A DNA stretch of 6,627 bases from an uncultured Opitutaceae bacterium. GTDB lineage: Bacteria > Verrucomicrobiota > Verrucomicrobiia > Opitutales > Opitutaceae. This document shows, piece by piece, positions 1 through 5,376 of this stretch. The notes below the pieces were generated by a model. The model was not told where the DNA came from. It did not search any database and worked only from the letters and a program-made list of their open reading frames with translations. The number at the start of each line of letters is the position of its first letter. The first letter of the stretch is position 1. Both the position numbers and the translations under genes were made by a program. The stretch is from positions 1 to 6,627 of the forward strand of contig CAISJA010000168.1 of NCBI GenBank assembly GCA_903885525.1, in the 5' to 3' direction.

Positions 1-1
1 A

Positions 2-1576
2 GCGCCGCCGGCTCCGCCGCTATTCCCTTACGCGACACGACTCGGCCCCTGGCTGCCGCTGTTTCTGCTCGTGGCCGCAGGGCTGGTCTGGCGGGTGGCG
101 TCGTCAACACCGGGTGGACCAGAGGCCCAGCTGCGCGGGAGCTATCTCGCCGCGCAGATGCTGCGCTTCCACACCCTGGATTTCTATCCGGCGGAGTCGG
201 CCGGGGACTTCCTGAAATATTTCTGGCCGGAAAGCAACCCGCCGGGCGGTGCCAGCCTGTCTGCCTGGTGTTTTCTGTGCGGCGGCAGCACCCAGGCGCA
301 GTGGACGATTCCGGTGACGCTGCTGCAGCTGCTTTCGCTCTTCGAACTGGTCTGGACGCTGGCTCAGGTCCGCAGCGGACGGGAGGCTGCGCGCTGGGCG
401 GTGCTGCTGGCCGCCGCCTGTCCGCTGCTGCTGTGGAGTTTTCTGGCCGGTCAGGGGCAGCTTACGCTCGCGATCCTCGCCCTGGTTTTCTACCTCGAGC
501 GGATCTCCGACGAAGGCACCGGCCGATGGCTCCTGCCAGCGGCGGCGGCGGCCACCCTCGCCGGCAGCGCCCGGGAATACACCTTCCTTTACGCCGGCCT
601 GGGAGTGGCGGTGCTGCTGATCCATCCGGTGGGCCGCAGGCAGGCGCTGTCCTTCGCCCTGCTCAGTCTCCCCGGCACCCTGCTCTGGCCCTGGCGCTGC
701 TGGCTGAAGACCGGCAACCCGTTTTACAGCCATGAACTGGGCGACCTTTTCCCGGTCAATCCGCTGTTTGTCGAGTGGAACCGTCTGTTTTTGATCGGGC
801 AGCAATCCCTCCTGCGCCACGGAAGCGACTGGGTGCGGCTGGCCCTCGATCTGGCACTCTGGGCCCTGCCCGCGGTGGCCGGATTGGGACTCCTGCTCTG
901 GACCCGTAGCCTTGGTTGGCGCCGTTCGGCGCTGTTTGTCAGCCTGTGCGGCGGCTTGTGGTTCGCCTCCGTGCCGCAAACCACCGGCGGACTCTTCGCC
1001 TCCCTGCTCCTCCTCAGCCCGGCCCTGGCCCTGCTGGTTGTCTCGGCCGGCATCGGACTGCGCGAGACCCTGCCCCGCTCGCTGCCGCGCTGGGGCCTCG
1101 TCCTGTTCATCGGCCTGTTCCTGGAGTCATGGCCCAAGACTTTGGTGGTGCCGGAAAATCCCTACCAACTGGCCCCGGCCGGCTGGCTGGCCGCCAGCCG
1201 CCAGCCGAATGGTGCCGTACGGCCAGGACTGGACGAGCTGCGCGCCCGCCTCGCCGCCCTTCCCCCCGGGGGCGGCATCGTCAGCGACAATGCCGCCCTC
1301 TGCCGCCTGGGAGCAGAAACCGGCCATCCCGTTTCCCCGTTGTGGACTCCTGAATTTGCCTGGTTTTTCGATCGCACCCAGACGCCGGAAAGCATTTCCC
1401 GGCACCTGCAGGAATCGCACATCCGCTACCTGTTTGTCGGGCAGACCGGGCCCACGCTCCAGTATCTACAGGAGCACGGCCACTGGACCAATCCTCGTTA
1501 CGCCCTGAAAGTGGTCGGACTCACCCCGACCCATTTCCTGCTGGAGTTTGCCCCCCGGAATGTGACCGCGCCCTGA
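2..1576 (+). CDS. Polytopic membrane protein, GT-C glycosyltransferase-like (5' end outside window)
   Basis: The frame is open from the first bases, so the gene probably starts upstream. A GTG at 71 is the first candidate start inside the window, but 23 in-frame codons precede it and include part of a hydrophobic segment (PWLPLFLLVAAGLVW), which makes 71 unlikely. About 524 residues are visible. I estimate eight to ten hydrophobic helices, for example near nt 45-100, 300-365, 390-450, 455-500, 840-900 and 985-1135. A soluble loop after the first helix and a motif GNPFYS at nt 713-730 resemble GT-C/PMT-type membrane glycosyltransferases, in which a short GNPxYP-like motif follows a membrane helix. 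The last ~130 residues (from about nt 1180) look soluble and end the protein. Such enzymes move sugars from lipid carriers at the membrane; the donor and acceptor cannot be read here. Family assignment is by overall architecture, not by a decisive catalytic motif. The stop lies 42 nt before metF, on the same strand. Confidence 0.72.
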   Translation, partial: APPAPPLFPYATRLGPWLPLFLLVAAGLVWRVASSTPGGPEAQLRGSYLAAQMLRFHTLDFYPAESAGDFLKYFWPESNPPGGASLSAWCFLCGGSTQAQWTIPVTLLQLLSLFELVWTLAQVRSGREAARWAVLLAAACPLLLWSFLAGQGQLTLAILALVFYLERISDEGTGRWLLPAAAAATLAGSAREYTFLYAGLGVAVLLIHPVGRRQALSFALLSLPGTLLWPWRCWLKTGNPFYSHELGDLFPVNPLFVEWNRLFLIGQQSLLRHGSDWVRLALDLALWALPAVAGLGLLLWTRSLGWRRSALFVSLCGGLWFASVPQTTGGLFASLLLLSPALALLVVSAGIGLRETLPRSLPRWGLVLFIGLFLESWPKTLVVPENPYQLAPAGWLAASRQPNGAVRPGLDELRARLAALPPGGGIVSDNAALCRLGAETGHPVSPLWTPEFAWFFDRTQTPESISRHLQESHIRYLFVGQTGPTLQYLQEHGHWTNPRYALKVVGLTPTHFLLEFAPRNVTAP

Positions 1577-1618
1577 CCGGCAACTCCACGCTTGTCGGCC
1601 GGGGCAAAGCCCGCCCTC

Positions 1619-2509
1619 ATGGCGACCGCGATGCCCATCGACCGTCCCATTGCCGAGCTCTTCCGGCAGCCGCGCCCGCTGCGCTCCCTCGAGTTTTTCC
1701 CGCCGAAGGACGACGCCCAACTGGCCGCCCTCCACTCCGCCGCCACCTCGCTGAAACGCATCGCCCCCGATTTCGTGTCGGTCACCTACGGCGCCGGCGG
1801 CACCACCCGCGAACGCACCGCCCTCGCCAGCGCGATGCTGAAGGATGAATTCGGCTTCACCGTGATGCCCCACCTCACCTGCGTCGGGCACACCCGGGCG
1901 GAGCTTCATGCCCTGGCCGACCGCCTGCACGCCGACGGCTTCCGCAACATCATGACCCTGCGCGGCGACCCCCCCAAGGGTGCCACTGCCTTCAGTGCCG
2001 TCGCCGATGGCCTCAGCCACGCCTCCGAGCTGGTGGCCCTGCTGAAGGAGCGCCAGCCTGATTTCTGCCTCGGGGTTGCCGGCTATCCCGAAAAGCACCC
2101 GGAGGCCGTTTCGCTCGACACCGACCTGACCCACCTCCGCCGGAAGGTGGACGCCGGAGCCTCCTTCATCACGACGCAGCTCTTTTTCGACAACACCGCC
2201 TACTACCGCTTCGTGGAAAAATGCCGGCTCGCCGGCATCACCGTGCCGATCGTGCCCGGCATCATGCCCGTGCTGTCCCTCAAGCAGGTCCAGCGCTTCA
2301 CCACGATGTGCGGCGCCCACCTGCCCCAAACCTTGGTCACGCGCCTGGAGGTCGCCGCCGAGAACGCCGACGTGGTTGAAACCATCGGCATCGACTGGGC
2401 GCTGACCCAGATCCGCGGTCTCCTCGCCAACGGCGCCCCCGGCTACCACCTCTACATCATGAACCGCGCCAAGAGCGCGCTCGCGCTGGCGGCGGGTCTG
2501 GCCGCATGA
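1619..2509 (+). CDS. metF: Methylenetetrahydrofolate reductase (MetF)
   Basis: Cytosolic flavoenzyme that reduces 5,10-methylene-THF to 5-methyl-THF, the methyl donor for methionine synthesis. From ATG 1619 the protein has 296 residues, the same as E. coli MetF, with a single TIM-barrel catalytic domain and no C-terminal regulatory domain. Family motifs appear in order: SLEFFPPK with catalytic Glu25 (E. coli Glu28), VSVTYGAGGTTRERT (52-67), HLTCVG with His85, MTLRGDPP with Asp117 (E. coli Asp120), GYPEKHPEA (155-163), KVDAGASFITTQLFFD (176-191) with Gln187, and VPIVPGIMP. The frame also allows a TTG at 1592 and an ATG at 1631. I prefer 1619 because conservation begins near residue 10 and the length fits; the only purine-rich stretch upstream (GGGGCAAAG) is a weak ribosome site. 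It follows the membrane protein gene by 42 nt without a visible terminator, so co-transcription is likely, though the two functions are not obviously linked. Function is confident; the start is less so. Confidence 0.96.
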   Translation: MATAMPIDRPIAELFRQPRPLRSLEFFPPKDDAQLAALHSAATSLKRIAPDFVSVTYGAGGTTRERTALASAMLKDEFGFTVMPHLTCVGHTRAELHALADRLHADGFRNIMTLRGDPPKGATAFSAVADGLSHASELVALLKERQPDFCLGVAGYPEKHPEAVSLDTDLTHLRRKVDAGASFITTQLFFDNTAYYRFVEKCRLAGITVPIVPGIMPVLSLKQVQRFTTMCGAHLPQTLVTRLEVAAENADVVETIGIDWALTQIRGLLANGAPGYHLYIMNRAKSALALAAGLAA

Positions 2510-2600
2510 GGCTTTCCGGCCCTCCGCCCGGGCCGGGGCGCGAAGGGCGCGGCTGCCCTCGGAAGGGGGTCGCCCTAGGCCGGCCGCAGGGACGCAGCCT

Positions 2601-2619
2601 GGCGGCACCCTTTGCCGCC
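2601..2619 (-). terminator. Stem-loop directly after the SUI1 gene, possible terminator
   Basis: GGCGGCA and TGCCGCC form a perfect 7 bp stem around a 5 nt loop, immediately 3' of the stop codon of the - strand SUI1 gene and between two converging genes. There is no T-tract on either strand, so this is not a canonical intrinsic terminator. It could still protect or end transcripts from either side. Confidence 0.35.
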
Positions 2620-3039
2620 TCAGCCCCCAGCGAACACGGGTCTGAAGCCCGCGGCGGCCAGGATCGCAGCGATCTTCTCCCGCTGGTCGCCCTGGATTTC
2701 GATCTCGCCGTCCTTCACCGTCCCGCCGCAACCGCAGACCGAGCGCATCTTTTGGCAGAGCGTTTCCTTTTCGGGAAGACCGATCCCGACAAAGCCCGTC
2801 ACGAGCGTCACAGTCTTGCCGCCGCGGCCCGCCGTCGTGCGCCGGATGTCCACCCGGCCGCGGGATTTGGAATTTTCGATTTTGGATTTTGGATTTTCGA
2901 TTGGGGCCGACCGTGTAGCCGGGGTCGCCAAACCCGGTAGTCCGGGCTTTCCCGCCGGCAAATTAAGTTCGGCCAGGGCGCCAAACGGATTCTGGCCGAG
3001 CGACTGTCCGCCCTGGGTGGTGATTTTGTCAGAGCGCAT
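2620..3039 (-). CDS. SUI1/YciH-type translation initiation factor (eIF1-like)
   Basis: A 139-residue protein whose C-terminal part (about residues 62-137) is a clear SUI1 domain: GRGGKTVTLVTGF (71-83), then CGCGGTVKDGEIEIQGD (102-118) and the terminal GFRPVFAGG. Bacterial YciH and archaeal aIF1 share this fold; eIF1 acts at the small ribosomal subunit in start-codon selection, and the bacterial role is less settled. The N-terminal tail (TTQGGQSLGQNPFGAL, 7-22) looks like a natural family start and supports ATG at 3039. E. coli YciH is about 108 residues; the extra length here is in the linker, where residues 45-59 (PIENPKSKIENSKSR region) are encoded by an AT-rich tandem DNA repeat. That insertion keeps the frame and leaves the SUI1 domain intact. 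The gene lies downstream of a small helical protein on the same strand, separated by 137 nt that hold an inverted repeat. No clear Shine-Dalgarno sequence precedes the start. Confidence 0.92.
   Translation of the reverse strand: MRSDKITTQGGQSLGQNPFGALAELNLPAGKPGLPGLATPATRSAPIENPKSKIENSKSRGRVDIRRTTAGRGGKTVTLVTGFVGIGLPEKETLCQKMRSVCGCGGTVKDGEIEIQGDQREKIAAILAAAGFRPVFAGG
2864..2906. repeat. AT-rich tandem repeat inside the SUI1 gene
   Basis: About 43 nt made of alternating near-copies of GATTTTGGATTTTC-like units (+ strand), standing out sharply as AT-rich in a GC-rich setting. I see four units of 7-11 nt with small changes. On the - strand it is read in frame as IENPKSKIENSKS within the linker of the SUI1 protein. 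From memory, repeats of this type occur in gaps between genes in several GC-rich bacterial groups and cyanobacteria; copy number in this genome cannot be judged from one window. Confidence 0.8.
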
Positions 3040-3065
3040 GCCGAAAATATCCCGAACTTCTATTT

Positions 3066-3162
3066 AACCACGAATGAACACCCAAGGACACGAATGGCGG
3101 AAAAATGCCACCACCCCAGAAGACTTGTTCTGATTTGTGTTCATTCGTGTCCATTCGTGGTT
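3066..3162. repeat. Intergenic inverted repeat (CACGAATG family)
   Basis: The left arm (3066-3096) and right arm (3137-3162) are inverted copies. AACCACGAATG at 3066-3076 pairs exactly with 3152-3162, and GGACACGAATG at 3086-3096 pairs exactly with 3142-3152. The left arm carries about 9-10 extra bases (3077-3085) that would bulge out. The loop is 45 nt. Each arm itself holds two copies of CACGAATG or its complement, at a 10 nt period in the right arm. The element is AT-richer than its surroundings and fills most of the gap between two - strand genes, so it would be transcribed as a hairpin between them if they form one operon. It resembles dispersed palindromic intergenic elements known in Verrucomicrobiota and other GC-rich bacteria (recalled, not searched). 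Confidence 0.8.
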
Positions 3163-3176
3163 TCCCTCGATGTTTT

Positions 3177-3425
3177 TCAATGATCCCCGCAACCGCCGGG
3201 GGGCGACGAGGCCCGGCCGAAGGCGCTCTCGCCACCGAGCCACGCCAGGGCCTTGGCGTAGCTGCGCCCTTCCAGGAAATGGAGGAGCTGCGGATGCAAT
3301 TCGCTCCGATGCGCGGCCAGCCGCGCCTCGATTTCATTCAGCGCGGCGGACAGCCCCGGCCAGTCGCCGGTCTGGACCGCCGCGGTGAAACGCAGGAGGG
3401 ACGCTTTGATTTGCTCGTGGGGCAT
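3177..3425 (-). CDS. Small helical protein of unknown function
   Basis: An 82-residue protein starting MPHEQIKASLLRF and ending GGCGDH. I do not recognise a named family. Residues 1-65 look like three amphipathic helices with no membrane segment or signal peptide; the section LHPQLLHFLEGRSYAKALAWLGG (43-65) has the look of a conserved core. The Gly/Pro/Ser-rich tail (65-82) is probably disordered. The frame stays open upstream to about 3857, but that part is antisense to the HAD gene and does not look like protein, so ATG 3425 is the sensible start. It lies upstream of the SUI1 gene on the same strand, which suggests co-transcription and possibly a link to translation or RNA; that is inference only. 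The chance that it is a real gene is good because its sequence is protein-like while the opposite strand here has none. Confidence 0.68.
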   Translation of the reverse strand: MPHEQIKASLLRFTAAVQTGDWPGLSAALNEIEARLAAHRSELHPQLLHFLEGRSYAKALAWLGGESAFGRASSPPGGCGDH

Positions 3426-3702
3426 GGTCTGTCGCGTGCCACTGAACCCACTCCGCCGCCCGTTGCCACTCCGAAATGAGGACGGTCCCGACGAACCACT
3501 GGGCCACCGGCAACCACCCCGACAGGCCCAGGAACACCCCGTGGGCGGTTCACGACCCCCATCCCGCAGCGCTTCCCAGCCCGGGGCGGCGAAGCGGCCG
3601 GCCTCTCCTCCGAGACTGGCTGGGGTCACCGGAGGTTGCCACGCCGCCGGGCCGCAGAGCGCACTTGCGCCCGGGAGCCGGCGTGTCCTGAGTGGGCGGC
3701 CC
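3426..3702. other. Divergent intergenic region
   Basis: 277 nt between the small - strand gene and the + strand HAD gene. It must contain the promoters for both, but I see no convincing -35/-10 pair in this GC-rich sequence. The + strand frame of the HAD gene is open through it, but the translation is rich in Arg, Pro and Gly and lies ahead of the catalytic N-terminus, so it is not coding. On the - strand a short hydrophobic, Trp-rich frame (3549 to about 3427) looks protein-like and is treated under findings. Confidence 0.5.
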
Positions 3703-4386
3703 GTGAACAAACTCCTCCTTTGGGACATAGATGGCACCCTGATCGTCTCACAGGGTGCCGGCGTGCGCGCCATGGAGCGCGCGGTCGTCCAACGCTTCGG
3801 CCGGCCGGGCGACCTACGTGGCATCGATTGGGCCGGGCGCACCGACACCTGGATCACCGGCGAGGTGCTGCGGCAATGCGGCCTGCCCGACAGCCCGGAG
3901 AACCGCCACGCCTACCTCGAAGCCTACCTCGCCGAACTCCCCGGGGAACTCCAGGCCGCGCCGCAAGGCCACGTGCTGCCGGGCATCCTCGAATTGCTGG
4001 AATACTACCACCGCCACCCCACCGTGGCGCAGGGACTCCTCACGGGCAACATCCGCGCCGGCGCAGAACTCAAGCTCACCCACTACCGCGTCTGGCATTA
4101 TTTCGCCTTCGGTGCCTTCGCGGACGACAGCCCATCGCGCAACGAACTCGGCCCCCACGCCCTGCGCCGGGCGCGCGAACGGCATGCGGTGGACTTCGCC
4201 CCGGAAAACACCTTTATCATCGGCGACACCCCGCGCGACATCGAGTGCGGCAAGGTCATCGGGGCCCAAACCATCGCCGTGGCCACCGGCAAATTCACCC
4301 TGGCGGAGCTGCAGGCCCACCACCCCACCGCCGCCCTGGCCGACTTCGCCGACACCGCGGCTTTCCACGCCCTGATCGGCGACTGA
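3703..4386 (+). CDS. HAD-superfamily hydrolase, phosphoglycolate phosphatase-like
   Basis: A 227-residue cytosolic Mg-dependent phosphatase of the haloacid dehalogenase superfamily. Motif I is WDIDGTL with nucleophile Asp8 and acid/base Asp10; motif II is LLTGN with Thr114; motif III is probably Lys124 in ELKLTHY; motif IV is IIGDTPRDIECG with Asp175 and Asp179. Residues ~15-85 form the helical cap, as in class C1 HADs such as Gph and PGMB-like enzymes. The substrate is not readable from sequence; phosphoglycolate or another small phosphoester is a family-based guess. The start is GTG at 3703, because HAD motif I normally sits within the first ten residues; in-frame starts as far up as 3385 would add a non-protein-like, Arg/Pro-rich extension. 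No strong ribosome site precedes it (GTGGGCGG is weak). rpiB follows 274 nt downstream on the same strand, so the two may be separate transcription units. Confidence 0.9.
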   Translation: MNKLLLWDIDGTLIVSQGAGVRAMERAVVQRFGRPGDLRGIDWAGRTDTWITGEVLRQCGLPDSPENRHAYLEAYLAELPGELQAAPQGHVLPGILELLEYYHRHPTVAQGLLTGNIRAGAELKLTHYRVWHYFAFGAFADDSPSRNELGPHALRRARERHAVDFAPENTFIIGDTPRDIECGKVIGAQTIAVATGKFTLAELQAHHPTAALADFADTAAFHALIGD

Positions 4387-4660
4387 GGATATCACGCCGC
4401 GGCAGGGAGAGAACCTGGAAGATACCGGCGGCCCGCCGCGGTGCGGAACGCGGCGCAGCGCCGGAAAAACCCGGAGGACGCGGGGCGCGCTTCCGTGCTC
4501 CGGCGGCTTGCGGCGGGGCGCACGATCCACCGTTGGCTTGCGCGGCGGCCCGTTGCCGGCGGCGCTCAGCACGGCCAAGGCATCCGGGAGAATTGGTTTG
4601 CCGGCCCGCACCCCGACTCAGTATCGACTGGCACCACGTTCCTGCCCCGCCCACCCCACC
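4387..4660. other. GC-rich intergenic region upstream of rpiB
   Basis: 274 nt with very high GC. It contains short repeated words: GGCGGCCCG at 4427-4435 and 4544-4552, and similar GGCTTGCG(C)GGCGG stretches near 4505 and 4535. No ORF in it looks like protein, and there is no clear terminator for the HAD gene. It probably holds the rpiB promoter. Confidence 0.45.
4598..4627 (+). promoter_or_regulatory. Possible rpiB promoter
   Basis: TTGCCG (4598-4603) and TATCGA (4622-4627) are 18 nt apart, with the second box 33 nt before the rpiB ATG. Both are imperfect matches to sigma-70 boxes, and the match could be chance. Confidence 0.2.
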
Positions 4661-5098
4661 ATGAAAACCTTCACCATTGCCCTTGGGTCCGATCACGCCG
4701 GCTTCGCCTACAAGGAACAGATCAAGGCCCGGCTGCTCGCCGCCGGCCACACCGTGCGCGATTTTGGCACGACCTCCGAGGTGCCTTGCGATTATCCTGA
4801 TTTCATCCGCCCGGTGGCCGAGGCCGTGGCGCGCGGTGAGTTCGAACGCGGCATCGTGCTGGGTGGCTCCGGCAACGGCGAGGCCATCGTGGCCAACCGC
4901 GTGCGCGGCGTCCGCTGCGGCCTGTGCTGGAACGAGCAGGTGGCCGTCTGGAACCGCGCGCACAACGACGGCAACGTCCTCTCGCTCGGACAGCGCACCA
5001 TCTCCGAGGAGCTGGCGCTGAAAATCGTCGATATCTGGCTCGAGACCCCCTTCGAGGGCGGCCGCCACCTCCCACGCATCCAGAAAATCGACGCCTGA
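4661..5098 (+). CDS. rpiB: Ribose-5-phosphate isomerase B (RpiB/LacAB family)
   Basis: A 145-residue cytosolic enzyme that interconverts ribulose 5-phosphate and ribose 5-phosphate in the pentose phosphate pathway. Family features: ALGSDHAGFAYK at the N-terminus (Asp11, His12, phosphosugar binding), VLGGSGNGEAIVANRV (67-81), and NRAHNDGNVLSLGQR (98-112) with His101 and Arg112. The active-site loop reads GGSGNGE rather than the GTGIG-type loop with a Cys general base found in E. coli RpiB. That places the protein with the M. tuberculosis type, where a Glu (Glu75, here Glu74) is the base. Length is normal for the family (about 145-160). ATG 4661 is chosen because MKTFTIALGSDHAG is a typical start; the frame is open further upstream, but that extension is Arg-rich and not conserved in character. 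The leader just before ATG is C-rich with no Shine-Dalgarno sequence. A GC stem-loop follows the stop. Confidence 0.95.
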   Translation: MKTFTIALGSDHAGFAYKEQIKARLLAAGHTVRDFGTTSEVPCDYPDFIRPVAEAVARGEFERGIVLGGSGNGEAIVANRVRGVRCGLCWNEQVAVWNRAHNDGNVLSLGQRTISEELALKIVDIWLETPFEGGRHLPRIQKIDA

Positions 5099-5109
5099 TC
5101 CGCACCTCC

Positions 5110-5131
5110 TCCGCGCCTTGCCCGGCGCGGA
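5110..5131 (+). terminator. Stem-loop after rpiB, possible terminator
   Basis: TCCGCGCC and GGCGCGGA form a perfect 8 bp GC-rich stem around a 6 nt loop (TTGCCC), 11 nt after the rpiB stop. No T-tract follows, so termination by it alone is uncertain. Confidence 0.4.
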
Positions 5132-5337
5132 ACAGTGGAGCTGGGGCTCCCGCGCCAGCCTGTGCCGCCCCGGTCAGAGCAGTCCGGCAAGAACTCCCAG
5201 ACCGCCCTGACGTAGGGCTGCGTGCCCCCTGTTGCCAGGGAATCTGCCAAGAATCCAAGGTCACGACCGTTCGTCCGGCTGCCAAGCCGTTGGTTGTGCC
5301 AGCCCTGCTTGTTGGTGCGCAATTGATACGGACCTAA
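5132..5337. other. Gap between rpiB and the insertion sequence
   Basis: About 206 nt less GC-rich than the nearby genes. I see no gene on the + strand. A - strand frame from 5322 is open and fairly protein-like at first (GWHNQRLGSRTNGRDLGFLA) but continues antisense through rpiB and has no family I recognise, so it is not called as a gene. Confidence 0.4.
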
Positions 5338-5339
5338 GG

Positions 5340-5352
5340 GCGGTTTGAATAA
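5340..5352 (+). repeat. Left terminal inverted repeat of the IS5 element
   Basis: GCGGTTTGAATAA, matching the reverse complement of 6615-6627 at 12 of 13 positions. Two more G residues to its left (5338-5339) probably belong to the same repeat. Confidence 0.82.
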
Positions 5353-5371
5353 TTCAAGCTATTGGTATACA
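5344..5371 (+). promoter_or_regulatory. Possible transposase promoter overlapping the left IS end
   Basis: TTTGAA (5344-5349) and TATACA (5366-5371) are 16 nt apart and partly overlap the terminal repeat, a common arrangement in insertion sequences that lets transposase binding dampen its own expression. A transcript from it would begin near 5378, just after the first ATG, which would favour translation from ATG 5404. Confidence 0.35.
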
Positions 5372-5376
5372 GATAG

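Noticed and set aside
104..979. Long - strand frame (291 residues) opposite the membrane protein
   Set aside because: It is Gln/Arg/Gly-rich without any domain, and the + strand frame has clear membrane helices. It is a shadow caused by high GC.
1466..2731. Long - strand frame (421 residues) opposite metF
   Set aside because: It is antisense to an unmistakable metF, with low-complexity Gly/Arg/Glu composition.
2864..3162. CRISPR-like array
   Set aside because: The repeats are of two unrelated types, not regularly spaced with unique spacers, and no cas gene is present.
3029..3337. - strand frame of 102 residues spanning the inverted repeat
   Set aside because: Its centre (KPRMDTNEHKSEQ) is only the translation of the inverted repeat, and the rest overlaps the small gene in the wrong frame.
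3385..3702. N-terminal extension of the HAD protein by 106 residues
   Set aside because: The extension is Arg/Pro/Gly-rich, overlaps the small - strand gene, and would push HAD motif I far from the N-terminus, unlike the family.
4508..4660. Upstream extension of rpiB to 4508
   Set aside because: The added 51 residues are Arg/Gly/Pro-rich and RpiB proteins start right before the GSDHAG motif, which fits ATG 4661.
3636..4664. + strand frame of 342 residues across the HAD gene
   Set aside because: The translation is dominated by Arg, Pro and His, typical of an out-of-frame reading of a GC-rich gene; the HAD motifs are in another frame.
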